Origin: Thermaerobacter subterraneus DSM 13965
GTDB lineage: Bacteria; Bacillota; Sulfobacillia; Thermaerobacterales; Thermaerobacteraceae
Assembly: GCF_000183545.2 (NCBI RefSeq)
Contig: NZ_JH976535.1
Span: 1,293,890 to 1,357,889 of the forward strand
DNA: 64,000 nt
Direction: 5' to 3'
Below are positions 56,796-64,000 of this stretch, piece by piece. The translations under genes were made by a program, and so were the position numbers. Within the stretch, counting starts at the first letter, position 1; each line of letters opens with the position of its first letter. Below the pieces are notes generated by a model, which saw only the letters and a list, made by a program, of their open reading frames with translations, searched no databases and had not been told where the DNA came from.

Positions 56796-58571
56796 TCATC
56801 CAACCTCCTTGGCCGACGCCGCCATGGGCGACACCGCGGCCAGCACCGGCTCCACGATCTCCGCCGGCAGGAACAGGGTCCCGTCGTACTTGTTCACGGT
56901 CCGCAGGCGCGCCTTGTCGGCGCTGTCAATGTGCTGGCGCATCAGGGCCGCCAGCTGGCCCTGGGCGTTGTTCTCGGCCACGAACACGTGCCTGGCGCGG
57001 GCAAGCAGTTCGGCCACCGGCCCCACGGGGAAGGGGGCCAGCAGCCGGATGTGGGCGTGGCCCGTGGCGACGCCGCGCTCCGTCAGGATCTCCCGGGCTT
57101 CCCGCAGGGCGCCGTAGCTGGCTCCCCAGCCGACCAGCAGCACCTCGGGCTGCTCGGGGCCCTCGTAGCGCACCGCCTCCACCCCGTCCACCTGGGTGAA
57201 CTTGCGCAGCCGCTTCTGCATCATGCGGACGCGGTTGCCGCGGTCCTCGGTGATGTGACCCGTTTCGTCGTGCTCCAGGCCCGTGGCCAGGTGCAGGCCG
57301 CCCGGCATGCCCGGCAGGGAGCGGGGCGAGATCCCGGTGTCCGTGAACCGGTAGCGCTTGAAGTCGCCGCCTTCCCAGTTCAGGTCGTCGGGCAGCGCCA
57401 CGGCGCCGCGGTCGATGCGCACCCTCTCGAAGTCGATGCCTTCCACCGTCTGCTTCGCCAGGCCCAGGGCCAGGTCCAGGGCCAGGATCACCGGCGTCTG
57501 GTAGCGGTCCGCCAGGTTGAAGGCGTCCACGGCGCCGTAGAAGCAGTCTTCGATGGTCACCGGCGCCAGGACGATGCGCGGCAGGTCGCCGTGGGAACCC
57601 ATCACCATCTCGAACAGGTCGGACTGCTCGTGCTTGGTGGGCATGCCCGTGCTGGGACCGGCGCGCTGCACGTTGACGATGACGCAAGGCGCCTCGATCA
57701 TCCCCGCGTAGCCCAGGGCTTCCTGCATCAGGGAGAAGCCCGGGCCCGAGGTGGACGTCAGGGCGCGCACGCCGGCGTAACCGGCGCCGATGACGGTGCT
57801 GATGGCGGCGATCTCGTCCTCGGACTGGACCACCACGCCGCCGTACTGGGGCAGCTTCTTGACCAGCCAGTGCATGATCTCGGAGGCCGGGGTGATGGGA
57901 TAGGCCGCCACCAGACGGCAGCCCGCCACCAGCGCGCCGAAGGCTGCCGCCTCGTCGCCGGTCATCAGGTAGCGGCGCCGGCCGTCGGCCGGGGCCAGGT
58001 GCAGGTGGCCGTCCGCCTCGCCCAGGGCTTGCAGGGCCGCATCATAACCCCGGCGCAGGGCGGTCTTGTTGGCCTCCACCAGCTTGCCGCCCTTCCCGGC
58101 GAAGCGCTCGTCGATGATGGGCTCGATGTCTTCCGGGGCCAGCCCCAGCAGCGCGGCGGAGACGCCGACGCCGACCATGTTCTTCATGATCGGGTTGCCC
58201 AGCTCGCGGGCCAGGTCGAGCATGGGGACCTCGATCAGCCGGACGCCCTCCACACCGGGTGGCAGCTTGCCCCGGCCGCCCTTGCCGTTAAAAACAACGA
58301 CGCCTCCCGGGGCCATCTCGCCGGCGAGGCGGTTGATGCTGTCCTGATCGAACGCGATGAGGACGTCGATCTGGGGTGCAATGCCGTAGACCGGCCGCTG
58401 CGCGATACGGATCCGGTAGTTCGTATGCCCGCCTTTGATCCGGGACCCGAAGGTCCGATAACCGTAGATATAATAGCCAAGGCGGTTCAGCGCCGACGCC
58501 AGGATCTCACCCGTCGTATCGATCCCCTCGCCCTGCTGGCCGCCTACCACCCAGGTGAGCTCATTGCTCAC
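56796..58571 (-). CDS. korA: 2-oxoacid:ferredoxin oxidoreductase, fused gamma-alpha subunit
   Basis: A 591-residue subunit combining the gamma domain (residues ~1-190: GGQQGEGIDTTGEILA, RIKGGHTNYRIR) with the alpha domain (AAYPITPASEIMHWL, TSTSGPGFSLMQEALGYA, QRAGPSTGMPTKHEQSDL). The gamma-alpha fusion plus a small beta subunit is the two-subunit KorAB/OAFO arrangement; no delta ferredoxin gene is present. GTG at 58571 behind AAGGAGG. A TACAAT box lies 61 nt upstream. Probably a TCA-cycle enzyme in this thermophile. Confidence 0.95.
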   Translation of the reverse strand: MSNELTWVVGGQQGEGIDTTGEILASALNRLGYYIYGYRTFGSRIKGGHTNYRIRIAQRPVYGIAPQIDVLIAFDQDSINRLAGEMAPGGVVVFNGKGGRGKLPPGVEGVRLIEVPMLDLARELGNPIMKNMVGVGVSAALLGLAPEDIEPIIDERFAGKGGKLVEANKTALRRGYDAALQALGEADGHLHLAPADGRRRYLMTGDEAAAFGALVAGCRLVAAYPITPASEIMHWLVKKLPQYGGVVVQSEDEIAAISTVIGAGYAGVRALTSTSGPGFSLMQEALGYAGMIEAPCVIVNVQRAGPSTGMPTKHEQSDLFEMVMGSHGDLPRIVLAPVTIEDCFYGAVDAFNLADRYQTPVILALDLALGLAKQTVEGIDFERVRIDRGAVALPDDLNWEGGDFKRYRFTDTGISPRSLPGMPGGLHLATGLEHDETGHITEDRGNRVRMMQKRLRKFTQVDGVEAVRYEGPEQPEVLLVGWGASYGALREAREILTERGVATGHAHIRLLAPFPVGPVAELLARARHVFVAENNAQGQLAALMRQHIDSADKARLRTVNKYDGTLFLPAEIVEPVLAAVSPMAASAKEVG

Positions 58572-58631
58572 GGACGCTGCCTCCTTAGAAGGATTCGGCG
58601 GAAGCCGCCATCCGTTCTTTGCCGCACCGTC

Positions 58632-58637
58632 ATTGTA
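58632..58637 (-). promoter_or_regulatory. -10 element of korA
   Basis: TACAAT on the minus strand in GTAGTACAATG, the same 11-mer as before the thioredoxin-like gene. No good -35. Confidence 0.45.
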
Positions 58638-58827
58638 CTACGACCGCTCCGCAACCGCCCATGCAACTTTGCAGGGGGACGCAACGTTTCCTGCACGTCT
58701 GCCATTCCATTCCACAACGTCGCCGGCGGCGTGGCGTGCCGGGGGCCGGATCACCCGCGCACCTTGCCGCGTGCCGGCTCTTGAGGCGGCCGGAACCGGA
58801 TGCCGGTGAAGAAGCCTGAGCTTGGCA

Positions 58828-58857
58828 GCATGAAGGGGGAAGGCCGTCCTCATGCTA
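58828..58857 (+). promoter_or_regulatory. Sigma-G-type promoter of the spore protein gene
   Basis: GCATG (-35) and CATGCTA (-10) with an 18-nt spacer, 53 nt before the spore-protein start. This meets the Bacillus sigma-G consensus GHATR-N18-CATNHTA at every defined position, and the gene behind it is exactly what sigma-G should drive. The remainder of the 339-nt gap (58572-58910) has the korA -10 and nothing else. Confidence 0.8.
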
Positions 58858-58910
58858 TGACTGCCTCGGGCAACGACGGCCCTCAAGAAGCCGTAAAAGG
58901 AGGTGCGACA

Positions 58911-59171
58911 ATGGCCCAGGGTCAGCAGCGGAACCGCGCCCTCTTCCGCGGTGCGGAGCAGGCGCTGGACCGCTTCAAGTATGAGGTGGCGCAGGAGCTG
59001 GGGATCCAGGTCCCGCAGGACGGTTACTGGGGTGACATGCCCACCCGCCTGACCGGTGCCGTGGGCGGTCACATGGTGCGGCGCATGATCGCGCTGGCGG
59101 AGCAGCAGCTGGCGCAGCAGGGCACGCTGCCGCCGGTGAGCCAGCAGATCCCCGGCCAGCAGACCCGGTAA
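58911..59171 (+). CDS. Small acid-soluble spore protein, alpha/beta type
   Basis: An 86-residue protein; ATG behind AAAGGAGG. The conserved SASP core is clear: FKYEVAQELGIQV, then GYWGDMPTRLTGAVGGHMVRRMIALAEQQL. These proteins coat spore DNA and protect it from UV and heat. Gln-rich ends flank the core. It has its own sigma-G-type promoter and a downstream hairpin, so it is a monocistronic forespore gene. Confidence 0.95.
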   Translation: MAQGQQRNRALFRGAEQALDRFKYEVAQELGIQVPQDGYWGDMPTRLTGAVGGHMVRRMIALAEQQLAQQGTLPPVSQQIPGQQTR

Positions 59172-59250
59172 GCGGGCATGAGCATGCCGGGTGACGGGCC
59201 CGCATCCGCGGGAAGAACCGGCTCCCGGCTCGGCCCCAGGACACCCCGAT

Positions 59251-59276
59251 GAGGCGGGGGCTCAGGTCCCCGCCTC
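59251..59276 (+). terminator. Terminator of the spore protein gene
   Basis: GAGGCGGGG pairs with CCCCGCCTC over 9 bp with an 8-nt loop, followed by CTTCCTGTT. Seventy-nine nt after the stop codon. Confidence 0.6.
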
Positions 59277-59377
59277 CTTCCTGTTGCGAAGGATCCGTCC
59301 CTGTTCCGGAAGATCCGCGTCGCGGCGGAACCTGGCCCCCGCGCCGGGATCACCTCGCCCCCCAGGAGCCCTGGCCA

Positions 59378-59390
59378 CCCCCCCCCCCCC
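59378..59390. repeat. C13 homopolymer
   Basis: Thirteen consecutive C in the 320-nt gap between the spore protein and mgsA genes. It is not inside a gene I trust. No gene is seen in the rest of this gap. Confidence 0.9.
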
Positions 59391-59491
59391 GCGCAACCCC
59401 CGCGGCAGATGGCGGCTTGCGCCAGGGCCACGGCGCGCGCCCCATCGCCGGTGCCAGGAGTCGGAGCCGACCCGCAGGGCTGCGGCCCGTT

Positions 59492-59917
59492 CTACCCCTG
59501 GACGGGCGGCACCCCCGTCCCGTCGCCGGAAGCTCCGGCCGCGTCCGCGTCCAGGCGCGCCAGGTGGGCCATCACGGCCTCGGCGGTGCCCAGGTTGGTG
59601 GCGATGGGCAGGTTGTGGACGTCACACAGGCGCAGCAGGGCGCTGACATCGGGCTCGTGGGGATGGGCCGTCAGCGGATCGCGCAGGAAGAAGACCACGT
59701 CGATCCGGCCCGCGGCGATCTCGCTGCCGATCTGCTGGTCGCCCCCCAGGGGCCCGGAAAGGTAGCAGTGCACCGGCAGGCCCGTGGCCTCGGCCACCAT
59801 CCGCCCCGTCGTGCCCGTGGCCACCAGCTGGTGGCGGGCCAGCACCTCGCGGTATCGCTGGACGAACCGCAACAGGTCCGGTTTCTTCTTGTCGTGGGCA
59901 ATGAGCGCCACCCTCAA
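59492..59917 (-). CDS. mgsA: Methylglyoxal synthase
   Basis: A 141-residue enzyme turning dihydroxyacetone phosphate into methylglyoxal and phosphate. [38 protein letters not shown] and [17 protein letters not shown] give the phosphate site and the catalytic Asp/His set. The TTG at 59917 has GGGAGG upstream at good spacing; an ATG at 59941 is in frame but the ribosome-binding site lies inside it. A short Ala/Gly tail follows. Confidence 0.95.
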   Translation of the reverse strand: MRVALIAHDKKKPDLLRFVQRYREVLARHQLVATGTTGRMVAEATGLPVHCYLSGPLGGDQQIGSEIAAGRIDVVFFLRDPLTAHPHEPDVSALLRLCDVHNLPIATNLGTAEAVMAHLARLDADAAGASGDGTGVPPVQG

Positions 59918-59972
59918 GCCAAACCGCCTCCCTGATGCCATTATGCCGTTACCTGAAACACCGTCATCTGCT

Positions 59973-60050
59973 TCAGGCAGCCGATCCTTCCGGATCGGCG
60001 GTGCCGGTCTTGTCCGGCCAGCGGTGCCGGTCTTGTCCGGCCATACGCCG
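59973..60050. repeat. Dispersed hairpin repeat, copy B with internal duplication
   Basis: Shares ~37 nt with copy A at 31887 (two loop mismatches), including the GCCGATCC/GGATCGGC stem. A 23-nt unit, GCGGTGCCGGTCTTGTCCGGCCA with its twin, is repeated in tandem after the hairpin, then GGCCATACGCCGG as in copy A. It lies between mgsA and the 3' end of the flippase gene. Confidence 0.75.
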
Positions 60051-60119
60051 GCCCGGCGGGCGGCCCGGCGCCGGAGGCCGCGTTTCACGAGCGCCTGCGA
60101 GGCGGGAGGCGGCGGGCGC

Positions 60120-61736
60120 CTACGACGGCAGGGCGGTCCGCGGCGGCCGGGGCGGCGCGGCGGCGACCCAGGCGATGGCGGCCACGGCCGCGCCGGCAGC
60201 GCTCCAGCTGAGCAGCCGGCCTGCCAGCCCGGAACCCAGCAGGGGGGCCAGGCCGTCCAGGATCCCCAGGGCGGCCAGCCCGGCGCAGGCCGGCAGGACG
60301 ACCCAGCCCACCAGGTCCGGGGCCGTGCCGGTCCGCCAGAGGGCGCAGGCCAGGTTGCCACCGCCGGCCACCACCACGTCGGCGACCAGGGAAAGGCAAA
60401 CCACGCGCACCGCCGCGTCGGGCGGCATCCCCGGGCGGATGCCCCAGGCGATGACGGCGATGCGCACTCCCGCCGAGGCCAGGTCGACCACCATGGGTTC
60501 CAGGGGGCGGCCCAGACCCCGCATCACCGCCGCCGCCACCTGGTCGGCGTACAGCAGCAGCGCCGCCGGAGCGATCCAGTGGATCAGGCGACCGGCTCCC
60601 GGGTAGTCGCCACCGGCAGCGCCGGGGAAGAGCAGGGCGGCCAGGGCGGTTCCCTCCCGGGCGAACAGCACGGCGGCCAGCACACCCAGGTGCAGCGCCA
60701 CCGCCACCACGCGTCGCACCTGGTCCCGCAGCCTGCGGGGATCGTGTTCCGCCTGGGCCACTGCCGGGACGATGGCCGCGGCCAGGGCGCCGCTGAAGAC
60801 CGTGGGCAGCAGGAGCAGGGGCGCGGCCAGCCCGCCCAGTTCGCCGTACACGGCCAGGGCCTGGGTGACCGTCAGGCCGGTCTGAACCAGGCGGGTGGGA
60901 ATCAACGTGGCCTCCAGCAGCCGTGCCGCAGACAGCAGGATTCGCTCCACCGTGGCCGGGCCCGCCAGCGCCAGCACCTCCCCCAGGCTGGGAGCCGGAC
61001 CGCCGCCCTGCCCGGGCGGGCCCGCCGGCCGCATGGCCGCCGCCCCGTGCCCGGGCCCGCCGGCAGGGGGCGGCGGCTGCCCCACCGTGCCCCGCCCGGG
61101 CGGCGAGCCGCTGCCCGCCGGCGGCGCGACGGACCGGTAAGCGAGCCAGGTGGAGAGGAAACCCACGGCCTCCCCCGCCACCAGAAGGCCGGTGAGGAAC
61201 ACCAGGGGCGGCCAGGGCAGCCGGACGCCGGGATGGACCGCCAGGGCCAGGGCGCCCACCCGCACCACCTGTTCCACCAGCTGGGCGATGACGATCCAGG
61301 CCGAGCGCCCGTCGCCGAGGAACTGGCCTCGCAGCACGGCCGAGGCCGCCGCCAGGGCGATGGCCGGGAGCAGCAGCACCAGGGGCACGGCCTGGCGGGC
61401 CTCCACCCAGCCCGGGCCGGGCGGCGTCCAGCCCGTGAGCAGCAGCCAGGCGGCAGGCAGGGCCACGCCGGCCACCGCCAGGGCGGCGGTGCGGGTGATC
61501 ACCCGGGGAAGGGCCGGATGCCCGGCGCTGCGGGCCGTCACCCGGGCCACGGCGTCGGGCAGCCCGGCCACCACCGGGGTCAGCAGGGAAAAGTACAGCG
61601 ACATGGCCAGCTGGAACAGGCCCAGGCGAGCGGGGTCGAGAAGCCGGCCCAAGAGGAGCCGGTAGAGCAGGCCCAGGATCCGGTTCGCCAGGTTGCCCGC
61701 CGTGAGCCACAGGGTGGAGCGCAGGATGCCCCCCAT
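60120..61736 (-). CDS. SpoVB-family flippase (MOP/PST exporter superfamily)
   Basis: A 538-residue membrane protein with about fourteen hydrophobic segments. The N-terminus [32 protein letters not shown] and the following [17 protein letters not shown] are typical of SpoVB/YabM-type polysaccharide or lipid-II-linked exporters. A Gly/Pro-rich cytoplasmic loop (about 205-250) is longer than usual. I prefer the ATG at 61736, behind GAGAGGGG; GTG at 61757 is possible. It may act in spore cortex or envelope synthesis. It is preceded on the same strand by the S1-domain gene, with a terminator between. Confidence 0.85.
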   Translation of the reverse strand: MGGILRSTLWLTAGNLANRILGLLYRLLLGRLLDPARLGLFQLAMSLYFSLLTPVVAGLPDAVARVTARSAGHPALPRVITRTAALAVAGVALPAAWLLLTGWTPPGPGWVEARQAVPLVLLLPAIALAAASAVLRGQFLGDGRSAWIVIAQLVEQVVRVGALALAVHPGVRLPWPPLVFLTGLLVAGEAVGFLSTWLAYRSVAPPAGSGSPPGRGTVGQPPPPAGGPGHGAAAMRPAGPPGQGGGPAPSLGEVLALAGPATVERILLSAARLLEATLIPTRLVQTGLTVTQALAVYGELGGLAAPLLLLPTVFSGALAAAIVPAVAQAEHDPRRLRDQVRRVVAVALHLGVLAAVLFAREGTALAALLFPGAAGGDYPGAGRLIHWIAPAALLLYADQVAAAVMRGLGRPLEPMVVDLASAGVRIAVIAWGIRPGMPPDAAVRVVCLSLVADVVVAGGGNLACALWRTGTAPDLVGWVVLPACAGLAALGILDGLAPLLGSGLAGRLLSWSAAGAAVAAIAWVAAAPPRPPRTALPS

Positions 61737-61830
61737 GCCGATCCCGTCCCCTCTCACGCCACCATGCCTATGCCGCCGGGGACGGGCTCAAACCAGGAGG
61801 ACGCGCGGGCCAGGCCCGCCGGAAAAACAA

Positions 61831-61856
61831 GACCGCCGGCGGTCGAACCGGCGGTC
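61831..61856 (-). terminator. Intrinsic terminator of the S1-domain gene
   Basis: On the minus strand GACCGCCGG pairs with CCGGCGGTC across an 8-nt loop and is followed by TTGTTTTTCC, a real T-tract. It lies 153 nt after the S1-domain gene stop. Confidence 0.85.
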
Positions 61857-62008
61857 CGGGTGCGGGTGATGGAACCATGTGCGGGTGAGGGAACCACGGG
61901 TCACGGGAGCGAGAGGTCGCCGCTCCGCAACAGGTGGCCGTTCACGGAACCCGTCTTGCCGCCTGCCGGGCGGTCGCCTGCCTGCCGCCCGCTGACCGGT
62001 CCTCGGGC

Positions 62009-62371
62009 TTACCAGCGCTCGAGCCGGGCGTCGCGCAACTTCTTCTCCGACTGCTTCAGGAAGTCGGCCAGCTTGCGCTCGAAGTCGCGATTGTCGCGCC
62101 GGGGCCGGCGGCCGCCGTCAGCCGGCGCCGGCTGGGTCGCCTTGATGGACAGGGCGATCTTGTTGTTGGCCTCGTCGATGCGCAGGATCTTGACCTTCAC
62201 CGTGTCGCCCACCGAAAGGTGGTCGCTGACGTTTTCAACCCACCCGTGGGCGACTTCCGAGATGTGGACCAGCCCGGTCCGCCCATCGGGCAGCTTGACA
62301 AAGGCGCCGAAGCCGGTGATCCCGTCCACCGTGCCCTCGACGATGTCCCCGACCGAATATGCTTCCGCCAT
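62009..62371 (-). CDS. S1 RNA-binding domain protein (YabR/GSP13-like)
   Basis: A 120-residue protein: one S1 domain (residues 5-75: VGDIVEGTVDGITGFGAFV, GLVHISEVAHGWVENV, VGDTVKVKILRID) and a basic C-terminal helix. It fits the YabR / general stress protein 13 group, which binds RNA or ribosomes. ATG behind AGGAGG. A GATAAT -10-like box lies at 62407-62402. An insertion sequence begins about 35 nt further upstream. Confidence 0.92.
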   Translation of the reverse strand: MAEAYSVGDIVEGTVDGITGFGAFVKLPDGRTGLVHISEVAHGWVENVSDHLSVGDTVKVKILRIDEANNKIALSIKATQPAPADGGRRPRRDNRDFERKLADFLKQSEKKLRDARLERW

Positions 62372-62401
62372 GCCGCGCCTCCTAGATGCCAGGATGGGCC
62401 T

Positions 62402-62407
62402 ATTATC
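62402..62407 (-). promoter_or_regulatory. -10 element of the S1-domain gene
   Basis: GATAAT on the minus strand, 31 nt before the start; the -35 (TTCAGT at 18 nt) is weak. It lies just outside the IS end, so the promoter appears intact. Confidence 0.4.
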
Positions 62408-62440
62408 TCACATCCGGGCGCGGAACTGAAGAGGACGCAA

Positions 62441-62503
62441 TCACTCAGCCAAAATGTAACCGAAGGGGTCCCGGATCACTCACGGAGAAATCTTACCGAA
62501 GGG
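62441..62503 (+). repeat. IS left terminal repeat, two sub-sites
   Basis: Outer site TCACTCAGCCAAAATGTAAC followed by CGAAGGGG (62441-62468) and inner site TCACTCACGGAGAAATCTTA followed by CCGAAGGG (62476-62503) are related direct repeats. Confidence 0.8.
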
Positions 62504-62516
62504 ACGTGCTGTGCCG

Positions 62517-63681
62517 ATGTCACTCGCCAGCCGCCGCGAGTATCTCGCCACCATGCGAGAACGGTACTGGGCGGCCCGAACCCGCCGGGAACGCACCGAG
62601 ATCCTGAACGAAGTCCAGCAAGTCTGTGGTTACCACCGCAAGTACACGATCCGGGTCCTCCGACAGGCCACGCCGCCGGCCCCGGCCAAGCGCCGTCGCA
62701 AGCGGGCCCTGCGCTACCTCGAGGCCTTGCCGGTCATCGCACGGATCTGGGAAGCACTGGACTACCCTTGCGCCGAACGGCTTCACCCGGTGCTCTTGCC
62801 CATGGCCGAGCACCTGGCCGCCCACGGGGAAGTCGTCCTCACAGACGCCGTGCGCGAGGCCCTCCGGAAGATCAGCCGGGCCACCCTGGCCCGCCGCCTC
62901 GCTGCGATGCCCTCGCCCAAGCCGCGCCGCCGGCTTCCTCGTCCGCGACCGGGGCTGCTGCAAAGCCAGATCCCCATGGCCACCTACGACTGGGACGAAG
63001 CCCGCCCCGGGGGCCTTGGAGGTCGATCTGGTTGAACACAACGGCGGCTCGACCGCCGGCCAGTACGCGTACACCCTCAGCATGGTCGACATCGTGACGG
63101 GGCGGGAGCCGCCCGCCGGGCCCCTTGGTTGGCCGAAAGCCAGCGCGCCCGTTCCACGAAAGCCATCCAGGAACCTGATCGCCCAATGGCCCTATCCCGT
63201 CTGGGGCCTGCACACCGACAACGGTGCCGAGTTCGTCAACCATCACCTGCAGCGGTACGCCAAGGTACACCACCTGACGTTCACCCGCAGCCGCCCCTAT
63301 CGCAAGAACGACAACGCCCACGTCGAGCAGCGCAACCGCCAGCTGGTCCGGGAGATCGTCGGCTACGCCCGCTACGACCGCCCCGAGCAAGTCGAACAGC
63401 TCAACCGGCTCTACGCCCGCTTGGACCTCTACGCCAACCTGTTCCTCCCAACCCGGAAGCTCAAGAACAAGGTCCGGGACGGCGCCCGGGTGCGCAAATC
63501 CTACGACGCCGCCCGGCCCCCGCTGGATCGCATCCTCGAGCGCGACGTGCTCTCGCCCGAGGAACGGGCGCGCTGGCTGGCCCTACGGCAGTCCCTCAAC
63601 CCGCTGCAACTCCATCGGGAGTTGGATGAGCTCATCGCGGGCCTGCAGCATCCCCCGGAAACGGCCATGTCCGCCGATTGA
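62517..63681 (+). pseudogene. Integrase-core (rve, DDE) transposase, frameshifted
   Basis: The N-terminal part (REYLATMRERYWAARTRRER, VCGYHRKYTIRVLRQ) is typical of transposases with an rve catalytic core; the C-terminal part has GLHTDNGAEFVNHHL (second Asp), then RSRPYRKNDNAHVEQRN (the Glu). The frame changes at GGGGG (63009-63013), where one G too many separates ARPG from ALEVDLVEHNGG. A second change lies near 63095-63115, and a third at 63174, where an extra C separates KAIQE from LIAQWPYPVWG. With three breaks, no functional protein is expected. Start ATG at 62517 (GTG at 62511 possible). Confidence 0.85.
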
Positions 63682-63685
63682 GGCG

Positions 63686-63749
63686 TTCGGTGACATTCTT
63701 ACGTGAGTGATCAGGACCCGTTGGGTAACATTTTTAGCTGAGTTGACAC
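63686..63749 (-). repeat. IS right terminal repeat, two sub-sites
   Basis: Read on the minus strand: outer site TGTCAACTCAGCTAAAAATG then TTACCCAAC, and inner site TCACTCACGTAAGAATGTCA then CCGAA. They mirror the two left-end sites. Confidence 0.8.
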
Positions 63750-64000
63750 GGAGGAGGGGCCCGAGGAGGGGCCGTCCTCGCCCAGCAGGCGCCGGTAGAG
63801 GGCTTCGTAGCGCGGGATTACGGTCCCTGCCGCGAAACGGCGGTGGGCGGACCGGGCGGCGGCGCGGGAGAAGACCGCGTGGCGGGCGGGATCCTGCAGC
63901 AGTTCCAGGGCGCGGCGGGCCATGCCCTCCACGTCCCCGGGCGGCAGCAGGTAGCCCGTGCGGCCGTGTTCGACCACCTCGGGCAGGCCCCCGGTGCGGG
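63711..64000 (-). CDS. Glycosyltransferase family 4, C-terminal part (BshA-like), 3' end altered by IS
   Basis: The minus-strand frame is open to the window edge, so only ~96 C-terminal residues are visible: RTGGLPEVVEHGRTGYLLPP with the GT-B sugar-nucleotide Glu region, then DPARHAVFSRAAARSAHRRF and VIPRYEALYRRLLGE. Pattern and length after the Glu motif fit BshA, the first enzyme of bacillithiol synthesis; other GT4 enzymes are possible. The last ~13 residues (VSTQLKMLPNGS, then TGA at 63713-63711) are encoded by the IS right end, so the native stop was lost or displaced. The enzyme may still work, since the fold ends before that tail. Confidence 0.8.
   Translation of the reverse strand, partial: RTGGLPEVVEHGRTGYLLPPGDVEGMARRALELLQDPARHAVFSRAAARSAHRRFAAGTVIPRYEALYRRLLGEDGPSSGPSSVSTQLKMLPNGS

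Larger units (their letters stand above)
62441..63749 (+). mobile_element. Insertion sequence, about 1.3 kb, with long imperfect inverted ends
   Basis: The left end (62441-62503) and the right end (63686-63749, reversed) match over ~60 nt with gaps: both carry a CTCAG...AATGTxACC block, GGTCC, then GATCACTCACG and ACCGAA. Each end holds two similar ~28-nt sites in direct repeat, about 33 nt apart, which look like paired transposase-binding sites. One disrupted integrase-core transposase gene fills the interior. A target duplication could not be identified. The type resembles ISNCY/IS481-like elements with an rve-type DDE domain; the exact family is uncertain. Confidence 0.85.

Noticed and set aside
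55905-58784. 959-codon plus-strand open frame opposite korAB
   Set aside because: His/Gln/Val-Gly-rich compositional shadow with no ribosome-binding site or domain; the minus-strand enzyme subunits are certain.
63005-63015. Programmed frameshift in the transposase at GGGGG
   Set aside because: The shift needed is +1, not the usual -1 of IS elements, and at least two further frame changes occur downstream, so decay or base-call error is simpler.

Overview
This is a very GC-rich bacterial chromosome segment from what looks like an endospore-forming Bacillota, most likely a Thermaerobacter-type thermophile (inferred from gene content and codon use, not from a search). Sporulation and germination genes point that way: a GerAB/GerAC-type germinant receptor at the left edge, a PdaB-like polysaccharide deacetylase, an alpha/beta-type small acid-soluble spore protein behind a promoter that fits the sigma-G consensus, and a SpoVB-family flippase. 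GTG and TTG starts are common, Shine-Dalgarno sequences are strong, and many proteins carry Ala/Gly/Pro-rich linkers or tails.

Layout. 0-10 kb: germination genes, a TetR regulator with a candidate operator, the deacetylase, moaA, an HD hydrolase, a BtuF-fold protein and unknown proteins. 10-20 kb: oxidative metabolism, with an enoyl-CoA hydratase, a three-gene molybdenum hydroxylase whose FAD subunit carries the PaoB/YagS-type cysteine insertion, an SDR, an FMN 2-hydroxyacid oxidase and a PAP2-GDPD fusion. 20-30 kb: glcDEF, a D-lactate dehydrogenase-like gene, a divergent Nramp-superfamily transporter and malate synthase; together they read as glycolate -> glyoxylate -> malate assimilation. 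30-40 kb: a cysteine-less thioredoxin-fold protein with a duplicated helical motif, a CC-motif protein, a CopD-like membrane protein, folE, an O-acetylhomoserine sulfhydrylase fused to a CoA-binding domain, rpsD with an excellent terminator, a biotinyl domain plus carboxyltransferase, and small regulators. 40-50 kb: DUF3243 and two M16 peptidases (YmfJ/YmfH/YmfF-like), tatA-tatC, a PIG-L deacetylase (BshB-like), an M20 peptidase and a Nudix hydrolase. 50-60 kb: azlCD, a two-component system, a DUF84 NTPase, DinB, a two-subunit 2-oxoacid:ferredoxin oxidoreductase, the spore protein and mgsA. 60-64 kb: spoVB, an S1-domain protein, then a decayed insertion sequence whose right end supplies the last codons and the stop of a glycosyltransferase that looks like BshA.

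Non-coding signals include several long perfect-stem hairpins at 3' ends, repeated TACAAT -10 elements without a clear -35, palindromes in front of glcD and in front of the response regulator, and a two-copy dispersed hairpin repeat. I saw no rRNA, tRNA or CRISPR array. No wholly new multi-gene system is obvious. The most unusual items are the IS ends with doubled binding sites and the bshA fusion, the PAP2-GDPD and sulfhydrylase-CoA-binding fusions, the zinc-ligand swap in S4, the degenerate thioredoxin, and the dispersed repeat.
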